Of a DNA stretch of 47,951 nt, positions 32,175 through 43,157 are shown one piece after another. Numbering within the stretch: position 1 is the stretch's first letter; the number at the start of each line of letters is the position of its first letter. Both the position numbers and the translations under genes were made by a program. The notes under the pieces were generated by a model, which did no database searches, was not told where the DNA came from, and saw only the letters and a program-made list of their open reading frames with translations. This DNA comes from Blattamonas nauphoetae (lineage: Eukaryota; Preaxostyla; Oxymonadida), in NCBI GenBank assembly GCA_033064195.1, contig JARBJD010000457.1, forward strand, positions 1-47,951, read 5' to 3'.

Positions 32175-33852
32175 ATGAGAAGTATCAGAGCAAATCAATC
32201 CAAACCAACATCGACATTAATTGAGCAAATTGAAGTGCAATCATACATGCCAAAACAGTGGGATTTGGAGCCACATGTATATTCAATTCAGGAAATTCAT
32301 CCAACAAATCCTCCTATGCCTTGCAGAATTGGAGATGAGATTGAAGTTCCAATGTGCTATGACGGTCATGATGTGACTGAGTTTGCGAAGAGTCATTCGC
32401 GAATTGATCTCACCGTTACTGTTCCGTTTCATCAACCAACAATGCATTTTCAAGGAGGAGCTGAAGTCTACGGAATGTTCTACGGATACAAATCATCATC
32501 AGATGCCATTCGAGACATGAGACTCGTCGACAGTCAAGGGAACATCATTGACAATTCACTCCAGAACAATCACATTCATGAATCATTCCTGTATCACACA
32601 TTCAAGTCGTATGAAGAGAAAAACAATATGAAGCATTGCTACAGTCTTTGGGAAAATGTACAGAGAATGGATCCGAGTGTCTGTGGATACTATCACTCTC
32701 CAATCGAGGATCCAGAGACTCCAACGATCACATTTACTATTCCGTTGGTGATTCCATTTGTGAATCTCCTTCCACTGAGTACCTTTGATCAGTATCCAAA
32801 TTCCAATCTTTGGCAATCTGCGTTTGAGATTTCATTTAACAACTGATTCACTCGTGTATTGTCCGATTCGATTATCAACTGTCATTCGCAAAAATCTTGA
32901 GAATGCTCGCGATCGAAAGCCAGATAGGCTATTGGGTGAAATGACAAATCGTCCTCAGATGGATTTTATGCGTGAAGGAGAATACACCAATGTGACACAG
33001 GAATTCACCCAATTGGGAAATCCGATATTACAATTTGATGTTTATGAGGATGCTCCGATTCCGGAGTATCGTACCTAATCAGTCGTTTCATCTGTTCTGA
33101 ATTCATCAGTGGACAAAGTAACGTCCATTTGCTACGGATATCAAATCACTGATGCAACAAAACAATCACTCTTCAACACATATTCAAAGACTCTTTATGT
33201 GCTCAAAGCAGAAAGAATTGACACACAATCATTTCAATCAAAAGCGAATGCAATGGGTGTGAGATCAAACATCAGTATCAAACTCAACAATCTCATGAAT
33301 CTGATGTGCTTATTCCCCGAAAGACCAAATGAGTGTACTGTGTTCAGAAATCCTCATTATGTTGGTCAATTTGAAATGCTTGGATCCAACTTTCCCAATT
33401 TCCCAATGTCAACAATCTCACCAGAGTTCTATCAAATGATGATGGTGAATGGTGATTTCATTGGTTGTTCAGCCACTGAAGAGTTTGAAAATTCCATTTG
33501 TATGCCTCGTACGTTTGACTTCAAAGGAATCGAATACAAGAGGAATAGAGCTGTAACAGATGCGACTTCTTTCACTTTCATGGTTCCAACAGATCGAAGT
33601 GAAATTGCAGGCGGAGAAGAAGGTATCTCAACATCAGAGTCTGTCAACATTGTGTACAGAGGAACACCAATCAAACAAGGTGAACAAGATCCATATTTCA
33701 CATCAACTCCAGAAGGTCCGCCTCCACCGATTTTGGCATTACATCAAGCTACATACTGGTTGTTCTGGATTGAGAATGGACAGCCACGAGTGCGATACGT
33801 CATTGATCGTCGTCTCCAAGAAGCGTATGAAGAAGTGAAGAGAGGATACTAA
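32175..33852 (+). pseudogene. Capsid-like protein B, copy 1 (broken)
   Basis: It is related to capsid protein A. Shared are a G-x-K-x-S motif followed by IRDMRLVDSQGNIID, an HESFLYHTFKS segment, KHCYSLWENVQ and SVCGYYH, and a closing PPPPILALHQATYWLFWIEN. It thus looks like a second double-jelly-roll paralog, not the short penton protein expected at this place. It may form part of the shell or a special vertex. The gene is broken and is treated as a fossil. Confidence 0.65.
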
Positions 33853-33865
33853 GAATCAAATGTGA

Positions 33866-33890
33866 TATTTTATTTTTGTAGAAAACACAA
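33866..33890 (+). promoter_or_regulatory. T-rich upstream motif
   Basis: ATTTTATTTTTGTAGAAAAC just ahead of the ATG at 33891. Confidence 0.5.
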
Positions 33891-34301
33891 ATGGTGAAGC
33901 GATATTTCTCAATTCAGAATTCTCACACTGCTCAACTACCACATGATTTTTCTAATTCCAGAAAACAAAAATACATTCACTTCCTCGACTGCAAACTTAT
34001 CCATGTTAAAGAAGAGATTGGCAGTGCATCAACAATCATCTCAAAAGATATTCCTCAGAATTACACCATTCACGCTGATTGGATTCAAACAGAAGCACAC
34101 AATGATTCGTATGTTGCGTTCTGCAACGAACAGATTGCGAAGCGAAAGAAGTGGGAATTAAGCACTCGACAACCAATAGTGAAGATCTGGTTTAAAGACA
34201 GCTCTGGTGAATCAATCGAGATGGAAACATCAGAGACAATCAATGGCAAAATAATCAAGGAGTACTACGAATTTCTGGTTGATCTCATGTTGGAATACTA
34301 G
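33891..34301 (+). CDS. 136-residue beta-rich protein, copy 1 (penton candidate)
   Basis: It starts MVKRYFSIQNSHTAQLPHDF and is mostly beta-like, with KYIHFLDCKLIH, IVKIWFKDSSGESIEMET and a helical end (IIKEYYEFLVDLMLEY). It follows the two capsid genes closely in both cassettes and has the same length in both, so it is under the same need. A single jelly-roll minor capsid (penton) role is possible from the position, but no motif proves it. Confidence 0.55.
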   Translation: MVKRYFSIQNSHTAQLPHDFSNSRKQKYIHFLDCKLIHVKEEIGSASTIISKDIPQNYTIHADWIQTEAHNDSYVAFCNEQIAKRKKWELSTRQPIVKIWFKDSSGESIEMETSETINGKIIKEYYEFLVDLMLEY

Positions 34302-34342
34302 TGAACGTTTGCTTATTTTTGCATTGACATTCTTCACAAAAA

Positions 34343-35852
34343 CAAAAATAGTCGTTGAGTCGATCCTTTTCATGCTCTTGTGAGTTTCCTATGGACACCC
34401 AGATATAGTGGAAATTTAACCCGATACTTTAATTTAACCCGATACTTTTCTCCCATTTTTTGGACCCCTGTTTCCATCCATCCCATATTTCTCGGAACCC
34501 ATAACTTTTTGGGTCCCACCATTTCCGGGTTGGATATCTACCCTCCCCCATCAATCACTTGAGGTAGAAATCGAACCTCCAAAATAGGATCCCGGTGGTC
34601 TCCTATTTAGGAGCCTTTTCTAATTTTTGACCCTTTTTGGCTCCCCAAATGGGGAGGTCCTTAACATTTAAAGCTTAGGAAAGCCGAACTTCACGACCAC
34701 TTTTTCTCCACGCCTGTTCATGATTTTTCAATCCCAGTTCATTTCTGGTGATTTGGGATGGTTTCTCTCAAAATGACAATTTTTTGAAAATGAAAATCCT
34801 GGGGGATCTGGGTGGAAATTTAGGGTGAAATATTGATTTACCTGTATAACAAGCTTAGGATCTTGAAAACTTGTTTTGATCATATCTCCACAACCAAACA
34901 TGATCCAGACATGAAACTTTTACCAATATGGATGTTTTGTTGAGAAGTATTTTTCGGAAAATTTTGAAAAAATCCCCTTGCGGCAGTTGAGATATTTTTT
35001 TCTTTTAACCTTGGTTCTAAATGAGAGCTGTCACTTGACATGGGATGATGCACCAGTCTCCAAATTCCGTCAAAATGGTGGAGACACCATCAGAATCCAA
35101 TCCAAATCATCATTTTCGACAGATTCGTTCTCAGAGAGTGAGATGGAGGTGGAGATTCTGAGAAAAAACACGGAAAAACCATAAAGTGCCAAAATAGGAG
35201 GTCTTCGAAAATCCTCAAAATTTTCCGAAAAATACTTCTCAACAAAACATCCATATTGGTAAAAGTTTCATGTCTGGATCATGTTTGGTTGTGGAGATAT
35301 GATCAAAACAAGTTTTCAAGATCCTAAGCTTGTTATACAGGTAAATCAATATTTCACCCTAAATTTCCAGTTTCATTTTCAAAAATTGTCATTTGTGCAT
35401 CCCAAATCACCAGAAATGAACTGAAGTCGATTCGGCTTTCCTAAGCTTAAATGCCTCTTTTGGGAGCCAAAGTCAAAAATTAGAAAAAATCCTAGGAGAC
35501 CGTTGAGTAGTTCCAACTGGTTTATGGGTTCGTATGGGATGGATTCCTATCGGGTTAAATTAAAGTATCGGGTTAAATTTCCACTATACCCCTTTGGGGA
35601 CGATCTATCTCAATCCTTCTCAATGACTGCTACGCTCTCACAGAGAATAGCGAAGTCCTTGAAGGGATAAGTCTTGGGTGGGCATGATTTACGGACAAAT
35701 TCTTGGAAAAGAATCTGAAGCCAACATGAACCCCGGGGACAATCTTACGATCATCCGTCTCCAATCCAACCTTCAATTCGTTCTACGCATCAGTCACGAG
35801 GGCACCATTTTGCCTGAGTATCTTGGAACGTTACGTCGAGGTCTCACACTTG
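34343..35852 (-). repeat. Third copy (R3) of the 280-bp repeat, split by a fold-back
   Basis: 35589-35852 matches the start of R1/R2 in reverse, and 34343-34403 matches their last part. The fold-back element lies between. It shows the empty target when compared with R1. Confidence 0.75.
34404..35588. mobile_element. Fold-back DNA element, 1.2 kb, TA target
   Basis: The ends TATAGTGGAAATTTAACCCG and its complement extend into long imperfect inverted arms (about 34404-34975 and 35211-35588) around a loop of about 235 bp. Comparison with R1 shows a single TA where the element now stands, so it duplicated TA, as Tc1/mariner-type transposases do. There is no transposase inside; it is non-autonomous. 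A short open frame at 34978-35184 in the loop has no known domain. Confidence 0.75.
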
Positions 35853-35926
35853 CACTAACTGGACCTACTCTTCATATGCAAAATAAAAAATTCAAAAAAA
35901 ATAAATCAGCGTTAATTTTGTGAACA

Positions 35927-36208
35927 TCAGAAACACCCCAAATTCTTCTCAGATGGAACAGGAACCTGCTTGTACTCACCAACGAGCGCACAGTTGTACT
36001 TCCTCAGTTCATTCTCGACAAACGATTGAGTGTAGTGTCGACGTTGTGACATGTGTGGTCTGTTCCCTTGATTCCACAACTTTGGTTTTATTCTCCACTC
36101 AACACCTTCATGAACATAGATTACTGGTTCTGTGCTCCGGACATACTCAGAAACAAGTTCACAGTTCTCCTTTTTCATTGATTCAATCAACTTTTCTCTC
36201 GGGTTCAT
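35927..36208 (-). pseudogene. Small ELVxEY-repeat protein, right-end copy of Polinton 1
   Basis: It reads inward from the right end, starting MNPREKLIESMKKENCELVS, and is nearly identical in its core to the gene at 15386-15775. The T-rich motif stands upstream on the minus strand (36209-36232). It is not complete compared with the left-end copy. Having one copy near each end suggests the ends carry related arms. Confidence 0.6.
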
Positions 36209-36232
36209 TTTATACAAAATAAAAAAGTCAAA
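36209..36232 (-). promoter_or_regulatory. T-rich upstream motif
   Basis: On the minus strand TTTTTTATTTTGTATAAA before the ATG at 36208. Confidence 0.5.
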
Positions 36233-38793
36233 ACAATTTTAGAAACAATGAAATTATGTTCAATCACTTTCTGTGTATTTTCCCAACATATTCTACAACC
36301 AGAAATGTCAAGAACAGCCGATTTGCGATTTCAAGGAAACTTGACAAAATATGGGGAATGATCCGAATTCGACAATCCTTCTTTCGTTCTGTTTTTACGC
36401 GTTTTGGAGCCACCCGATTGTCAGTATCATAACAGTATGCTTCATTTTTTCAATTTCATCTCTTTTTACCAACTTTTACATCTCGATCACGATCGCACTT
36501 CATCTCTGTTGTTGTTCATCTTCTCCGTCGTTTTATTACTGTTCTCTTCTTTACTCTTTTGTTTTCAACTATTTTCATCATTATTGTCTCTTATTCTTTT
36601 TTAGATCATATCAAACTGGACAGATCATCAACTTCTTCGTTATCAATTTGTATGTTCCCGATTATCGCTTTAAATTACTTCCTTCATTCTTTTCTTTTCT
36701 TTATTCAGCTTGTTTTGAATCTCGTTTTCTCACTTTCATCTCTTTTTTCCACTTTTTAGGTTCGATCAAGATCGTCTTCATATCTTTGTACTTTTCTGTC
36801 TTCTTCATGTTTTCATTACCCTTCTCTTCTTTCTTCATTCTTCTTACTCTCATTTTCATCTGTTTTGTTCCATCTTTTTCAACAGGCATCGTTGCATTGG
36901 TCAAACCATCCCCTTCCGCAATTGTGAAATGTATGCTACCTCTTCTCTCTTCAAACTTCCTTGTTTCTTCTCTTTTTATCTTTCGTTTACTTGTTTTCAT
37001 ACTCGTCTTTCTTACTCATCTCTTTTTTCTCACTTTTTAGACTCGATCTCTACAGTCGCTGTATCTCTGCACTTGTATGTGTTTTTGATCATTTCACCTC
37101 GTTCATCTTCTTTGTTCACTCTTGTTTTACCTGTTTTTGTTTGTGTTGTCACTTGTTTTTCACTAGTTCTGTTTTCATGTTTTGGTCACTTCTCCGTACT
37201 CATTTTTGCTTTGTTTTTTATGTTTCCTCACTTCATTTATGTTTGTTTTGCTCAAACTTTTTCTCAAATACATTGCGCTAATTTTTGTTTCCTCATATTA
37301 CCTACTTGTGACGAGGATCCGACGGATCGTGGTCAGCGTCAGATCTTCGTCTTCGAACCTCTCATTGAACATTTCACTCGTTTTTCTCAAACTTTCCTGT
37401 TTTTTAATGCAATCAAAAGGGAAAGATTGACTCTGTTTACATTATTCATGTCAAATTTCACGTCATTATCACGATCTCCACTTCACGGTTCACTATTGTA
37501 CTTGCTCACTTCATTTTACCCTGTTTCACCTTCTTTTCCCCTTCTTTTTCGAAATCTTTCATGAAAACTTGAATTTTGTGATGTGTCAAAGAGGACCAAC
37601 GGTCCGAAAAAAGTGTCATGAAATCGGTGAAATGAGAAGGAACGATGGATGAATGATAGTGAAAACGGGAAGAGTGAAATGAGAGAAGGAAGACGTTGAA
37701 GTGATTGGAACGTAAACAAACAGTGAAATGTTAAGAACGAAAAAAAGACAAAAAAGTGAAATGTTGAAAGAACTAATGAACCAAAAATTCTGAAAATTCA
37801 GCCACAGCCTTCTCGAATGGTGAGAACGGAAGGGCGATAGGTGTTAATTCGAGAAAAAAGTGATGTGAGTGAAAAGTTGGTGAAAATGTGAGGTGAAAAA
37901 GGGACGTCCAAAAAAAGACGACTATGAATGTGAGGTGATCGGGAACAAGGCAAAAGCGTCGGAAGGACGCAAATGTGAAGATTTTGAAAGATCTAAGTCA
38001 AAAAACGAAAACTGACGAAAAAAGTAGTGAAAGATGAGGTGAAAAAGTGAAGATGAAAAGAGCCACCAAAAGGCGACTCCGAGCGAAATGAAGTGTAAAA
38101 ACGTAAAAAGGATGACAAAGTGATCCTAAAAAGTGAAGTCCTGAAAGCGCATACATTTTTTTTAAAAATCGGAGAAACTCGAAAAATGGAATGTGGGTTG
38201 ATCAAGAAAAATCCCGATCCGGCCTTGATCAAACCAAAAATCCCAAAAGTGTTTTTTATCGCGAATTTCACCTTTCAAAATCGATTTTGTAATTTTAGAA
38301 GGTGTTTGAGGTGGATTTGAGCCATATAGCAGTAGTTTTAAGCAAGTTCTGAAAATCGACTTTTTGGTCACTTTTTTGACCACAGTTCGGTACGTAGCTC
38401 CACGAATTCTCAACCGATTTTGATCAAACCTCTTTTGATCGACGACCGACAGTGTCCCCGAGATTTTAGAATTCGTTTCAGAATTTTTCGAAGTGGTTCA
38501 ACTGTTGGTTTCAATGGATTTGTGTTAAAACTGGAAAAAACATGAAAAATCGATGTTGACCAGAACATTTTTTGATCTCATTGTTGACAAGAATCAATTC
38601 AAACAACGTTCGGAATCATTCAAATCGTTTCTGAGCATTTGAAGGTCAGGTGGACCTCTCAAATAATTGCTGATGGTTCAATTGGGGCTTCTGGGAATGT
38701 CAATTTGCTTTGAAAGAACAACAGAATGATCACACCGATTGTTGTGTCAATCGGCATGATGATTGTGCCCAGTAGTACTGTCTAAGGAGCGGG
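36233..38793. repeat. Subterminal non-coding arm of Polinton 1
   Basis: I see no real gene. The plus strand is very rich in T and C from about 36350 to 37560 and in A and G from about 37560 to 38110, so the low-complexity frames there are not trusted as genes. From 38150 the sequence is clearly related to 45240-45600 in Polinton 2 (shared TGTCCCCGAGATTTTAGAAT). The arm ends at the terminal sequence at 38794. Confidence 0.6.
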
Positions 38794-38820
38794 GGTTCCC
38801 AATTCGCCATATACACTACT
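38794..38820 (-). repeat. Polinton 1 right terminal sequence
   Basis: The complement of the left end at 13495 with a few differences: GGTTCCCAATTCGCC, then ending ACTACT. Confidence 0.7.
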
Positions 38821-40087
38821 CACTACAGTGTCACAAGCTGGTGCTTTCATTGACACAATTGACGTACCAATTCGTATATCAATCAATCTTGAAGATCTTC
38901 TGATTTTCTCTGGGATGACTGATTATCCTCGATGTCTCTTTGGTGATTTAAAATTAAGTGTGTACATCAATGAGGATGCATTCGTGTGTTGTCCTGTAAA
39001 TCCTGAGCTTACTTTGAAAAATACACTTTCATCCTTCTTTAATGTTGGCTTAACAAGACCACCAATTCATCATGCGATCGCTGATTGTCACCAACATCGT
39101 CCATGGTTTTTCCACTCTCTACTAGCAAACTGCACGAAGAACTTTGTTCAGATTGGTCAATCATTTAGGATATCAGCAGTAACTCAAGACATTTATTACA
39201 ACTCAGCTGGAACGGTTGCTAAAGAACCAGAATTTGTGGATCAGTATATTTCGTTGAACATTATCGATTATCGCGTTGATGATGTGTATTGCATGAGTGC
39301 TGGATACCAAATAAAAGAAATAGCGAAAGAGAATCTCAAGAAGATGTATCAGGATCGTCCAGGAACAATTCCAGCAGAAAAGATATCGTTCTATCCATTT
39401 CAGAAGACACCAACGGCAACAGGAATTGATTGTACTCAGCAAATGGTTCTCGTTAATGCCAAGGATATTATGCTCCTCTTCCGTCACTACGATAATGAAG
39501 TCACTTGTTTCCACAATCCAATGCAGAAAGATCTTCGAGTGCATCTCCTTGACAAATACTATCCAGATAACTGGACATCAACGATTGGAGCTCGCTTCTA
39601 TCAGTTTGCATTATCGACTCTCAATCTTGATTCATATCTTACTGTTCCAGATGATTTGGAGCGATCACTGACGGATTCTCTTGTTGAGGAACAGCTCGAA
39701 GGTGATGGAACATATACTGGAGAAAAAATGACAAGAGTGCGACCGATTCATGACAATACTGACTTCCTTTTCTGCTTCTCAACACAACGAAGTGGATGTC
39801 CGACAAACTGCAATGATTCCATTAGTTCCAGAGGTCAGAATATTCCAGTCACATTGAGATCAAATCCGATATACCAAGGGGTGATTGATACATACTATAA
39901 TGTTCTCGATCCAAGTCAAAAGGGTGGTGACATGACAACATTTACGCATCCTCCAGCACCGATTCTAGCGACAACTGCAACAACGTGGTGGGTATTACGA
40001 TTCAGCAATGATATACCTATTGTAGAATACTTTCCTAATCACACATTGAAAGCACTACGCAAGGAACTTGGAATAATGAAATCCTAA
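38821..40087 (+). pseudogene. Major capsid protein A, copy 2 (incomplete)
   Basis: Aligns throughout with the later two thirds of the capsid A gene at 30260-32122, with identical blocks such as PGTIPAEKISFYPFQKTPTA and SLTDSLVEE, and ends MKS. The open part starts where the end of Polinton 1 abuts. Confidence 0.75.
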
Positions 40088-40114
40088 AACAGTCAAAGAA
40101 AATAATGAAATTGT

Positions 40115-40133
40115 ATTTTTTATTTTTCTATAA
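40115..40133 (+). promoter_or_regulatory. T-rich upstream motif with CTATAA
   Basis: The same bases as at 32157-32174, kept although the surrounding spacer differs. Confidence 0.6.
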
Positions 40134-41816
40134 ATGAGAAGTTTCAGATCTAATCAATCCAAACCAACATCGACACTAATTGAACAAATTGAAGTGCAAT
40201 CGTATATGCCAAAACAGTGGGATTCAGAACCTCACGTGTATTCTATTCAGGAAGTGCATCCAACAAATCCTCCTATGCCATGTAGAATCACAGATGAAAT
40301 TGAAGTTCCATTGTGCTATGACGGTCATGATGTGACTGAATTTTCGAAGAGTCATTTACGAATTGATCTCACAGTTACCGTTCCATATTCGAAACCAACT
40401 AGTGCATCTGGTACATATGTTGGAATGTATGGAATGTTCTACGGATTTAAATCATCATCAGATGCAATTCGAGACATGAGACTCGTCGACAGTCAAGGAA
40501 ACATCATTGACAATACACTTCAGAACAATCACATCCACGAATCATTTCTTTATCACACATTCAAGTCACACGAAGAGAAAAACAACATGAAGCATTGTTA
40601 CAGTCTTTGGGAAAATGTTCAGAGAATGGATCCAAGTGTGTGTGGATACTATCATTGTCCAGTCAATGCTTTCTCTTCAAACATCACATTTACGATACCA
40701 CTGGTCATTCCATTTGTGAATTTGCTTCCATTAAGTACTTTCGATCAGTATCCAAATTCCATCTTTGGTAATCTCCGATTGAGGTTTCATTTGACAACAG
40801 ATTCACTTGTGTATTGTCCAATCAGAGTTTCTACCATCGTAAGGAAAACACTTGAAAACAGTATCGATCAAAATCCAAGTATTTCGATAACAACTATGTC
40901 AACTCAATCCCAAACAGAATTAATGTACGATGGAGACTTCTCGACATTGACTCAAGAGTTTACACAAATCGGGAATCCAGTTCAACGAATTCAATATTTT
41001 CAACCAGCATCATCAGGTAGTGTCAAATACATCGCTACATCGCCAGAAACTTCCACTGTTCTTTCTTCATCAGTGGATAAAGTTACTTCGATTTGCTATG
41101 GTTATCAAATCACTGATGCAACAAAGCAATCTCTCTTCAACACATATTCAAAGACTCTTTATGTTCTGAAAGCTGAAAGAATTGACACACAATCGTTCCA
41201 ATCAAAAGCAAATGCCATGGGAGTTTGATCAAACATCAGTATCAAACTCAACAATCTCATGAATCTGATGTGCTTATTCCCCGAAAGACCAAATGAATGT
41301 ACAGTCTTCAGAAATCCTCAATATGTTGGTCAATTCGAAATGCTTGGATCCAACTTCCCTAATTTCCCAATGTCAACTATATCACCAGAGTTCTATCAAA
41401 TGATGATGGTGAATGGTGATTTCATTGGATGTTCAGCGACAGAAGAGTTTGAAAATTCAATTTGTTCCACTCGAGTATTTCACGACAGAGGAAAAGATTA
41501 CAAGAGAACAAGACCAGTGACAGATGCAACTTGTTTCACATTTATGGTTCCAACAGATCGAAGTGAAATTGCTGGTGGTGAAGAAGGTATATCGACAGCA
41601 GAATCAGTCAATATTGTCTACAGAGGAACACCAATCAATCAAGGCGCTCTGGATCCATATTTCACCTCAACTCCAGAAGGTCCTCCTCCACCAATTCTAG
41701 CACTTCATCAAGCTACATACTGGTTGTTCTGGATTGAAAATGGACAACCACGAGTGCGATATGTCATTGATCGTCGACTCCAAGAAGCATTCGAAGAAGT
41801 GAAGAGAGGATATTAA
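40134..41816 (+). pseudogene. Capsid-like protein B, copy 2 (broken)
   Basis: The counterpart of 32175-33852, with the same KHCYSLWENVQRMDPSVCGY block and GPPPPILALHQATYWLFWIE end. The middle part (about 40850-41060) differs most between the copies. It is a fossil but only lightly broken. Confidence 0.65.
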
Positions 41817-41854
41817 GAATCAAATATGAAATTTTATTTTTGTTTAAAACAATA

Positions 41855-42265
41855 ATGGTCAAACGATATTTCTCAATTCAGAATTCTCACACTGCTCAAC
41901 TCCCTCATGATTTTACCAATTCCAGAAATCAAAAATACATCCACTTTCTCGACTGCAAACTCATACATGTGAGGGAGGAAATTGATGGTTCAACAACAGT
42001 CATTTCAAAAGACATTCCTCAGCACATTACAATCCACGGTGATTGGATCCAGACTGACGCATTCAACGATTCTTATGTTGCTTTCTGTAACGAACAGATT
42101 GCGAAGCGAAAGAAGTGGGAATTAACTACTCGACAATCAATTGTGAAGATCTGGTTCAAAGACAGTTCTGGTGAATCGATTGAGATGGAAACACAAGAGA
42201 CAATCAATGGAAAAATAATCAAAGAGTATTATGAATTTCTTGTTGATCTCATGTTGGAATACTAG
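41855..42265 (+). CDS. 136-residue beta-rich protein, copy 2
   Basis: It starts at the ATG at 41855 (MVKRYFSIQNSHTAQLPHDF), chosen to match copy 1 exactly in length. Changes against copy 1 are scattered and mostly conservative, and the end is identical. The gene overlaps the 3' end of the opposite fibre gene by 17 bp. Confidence 0.55.
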   Translation: MVKRYFSIQNSHTAQLPHDFTNSRNQKYIHFLDCKLIHVREEIDGSTTVISKDIPQHITIHGDWIQTDAFNDSYVAFCNEQIAKRKKWELTTRQSIVKIWFKDSSGESIEMETQETINGKIIKEYYEFLVDLMLEY

Positions 42266-43157
42266 TCATTGTTTCGATCAGTAAATTATATTTTTGTATG
42301 AGTTCATTGATGAGTGTCTGTTGTTGTCCGACAATCGTACTCAGTTCCTGAATGGCTTTGATACAGAAGCAAGAGAGTTCTGCATAATCAACTTGAAGAC
42401 AATCTGGATTGGAATCATTCACGACTTCAGGAAAGATTTCTTGGATCTGTTGAGCAATTACACCAATGTGTTTCTTCTCACTTTCCTTCTTCAAGCATTC
42501 ACATTTCTCTTTGCAGTTCTTCAAGTGTTCTTCATTGGTTTCGTTCTCAATTTGCTTTGTAACTTTGTTGATCTTCGAGTCGAATGTATTGAATTGGTAG
42601 CGAACAATTTCCACTTTATTCAGTTGTTCAAGAACATCAGGGTATGGTTCAATATTTCTTTTCACTCTTCTGTCTGACAGTTGAGAAAAACTTCCTGTTG
42701 TGGATATTGAAAACACTCCTGAACCTGTGTCCTCATCGTAGTAATAGAGTGCTGGTTTGTCACAGGGAGACCACATAATTATTCCATCACCATTGAACTG
42801 AATTCCAGAAGTTTCTGCAAGTGATTGTGATATTGAAATGCCAGACGAGAATGTTGATGATGGATACGTTCCAGGATACTTCGGAAGTGATCCCTCTGAT
42901 ATATTCCAATTCGCTCCATTCACATTAATCAATCCTCCGATTGTTGGTGTCGCAATACCTGCTGAACAACTGATTGATCCATTTGTGTTCACTTCTTTTT
43001 GGATTGAAGATATCGCTGTCTTGTGTGCTTCTGTTGTCTTCTGAAGTGAGTCAATCACTGCTGCATTCTCGTTGGTTGTCGAGAGATTATGATCAATCAT
43101 TTTCTCAATCATTTGTGAATTGTATTTTTGTCGATTCATTTTTGGTTGCTCTTTCAT
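42249..43157 (-). CDS. Fibre-like protein with S74 intramolecular chaperone (Polinton 2)
   Basis: About 302 residues from the ATG at 43157 (MKEQPKMNRQKYNSQ); an ATG at 43137 is also possible. A coiled-coil start is followed by a beta-rich, Gly/Ser-rich head (about residues 75-150, with GLINVNGANWNISEGSLPKY). The S74 chaperone domain follows: SQLSDRRVKRNIEPYPDVLE, a coiled part, then KKHIGVIAQQIQEIFPEVV and a C-terminal coiled coil. In phage tail spikes this domain makes trimers fold and then cuts itself off. Here it suggests a trimeric receptor-binding fibre. Polinton 1 has no such gene at the matching place. Confidence 0.75.
   Translation of the reverse strand: MKEQPKMNRQKYNSQMIEKMIDHNLSTTNENAAVIDSLQKTTEAHKTAISSIQKEVNTNGSISCSAGIATPTIGGLINVNGANWNISEGSLPKYPGTYPSSTFSSGISISQSLAETSGIQFNGDGIIMWSPCDKPALYYYDEDTGSGVFSISTTGSFSQLSDRRVKRNIEPYPDVLEQLNKVEIVRYQFNTFDSKINKVTKQIENETNEEHLKNCKEKCECLKKESEKKHIGVIAQQIQEIFPEVVNDSNPDCLQVDYAELSCFCIKAIQELSTIVGQQQTLINELIQKYNLLIETMTSIPT

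Larger units (their letters stand above)
13495..38820. mobile_element. Polinton 1 (Maverick), broken
   Basis: This is a 25.3-kb composite, or about 19.5 kb without the hAT-type and fold-back insertions, which fits the usual 15-20 kb of Polintons. The left end begins AGTAGTATAGAAGGCGAATT and the right end, read inward, begins AGTAGTGTATATGGCGAATT. A CCGATTGACA motif lies inside both ends. In order it holds a small repeat-domain protein, the protein-primed polymerase region, integrase, a short ORF, packaging ATPase (reversed), four small or unknown genes, two major-capsid-like genes, a 136-residue protein and a second, reversed, copy of the small repeat-domain protein. It is broken in a few genes; others look whole. 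The usual 6-bp target duplication is not visible, because the left flank and the right flank at 38821 differ. It probably inserted into another Polinton on its right side. Confidence 0.8.

Noticed and set aside
32175-33852. Calling the second capsid-cassette gene a penton protein
   Set aside because: It is far too long for a single jelly roll and shares ordered blocks with the major capsid gene, so a capsid paralog is the better reading.
34564-34620. B-box-like GGTTCGATTTC in the fold-back arm
   Set aside because: No A box at a proper distance and no tRNA-like folding.
36351-37564. Long hydrophobic Phe/Ser/Leu frames (229, 211 and 106 residues)
   Set aside because: They come from a T/C-rich non-coding arm, overlap in several frames and are not matched by frames in the sister arm.
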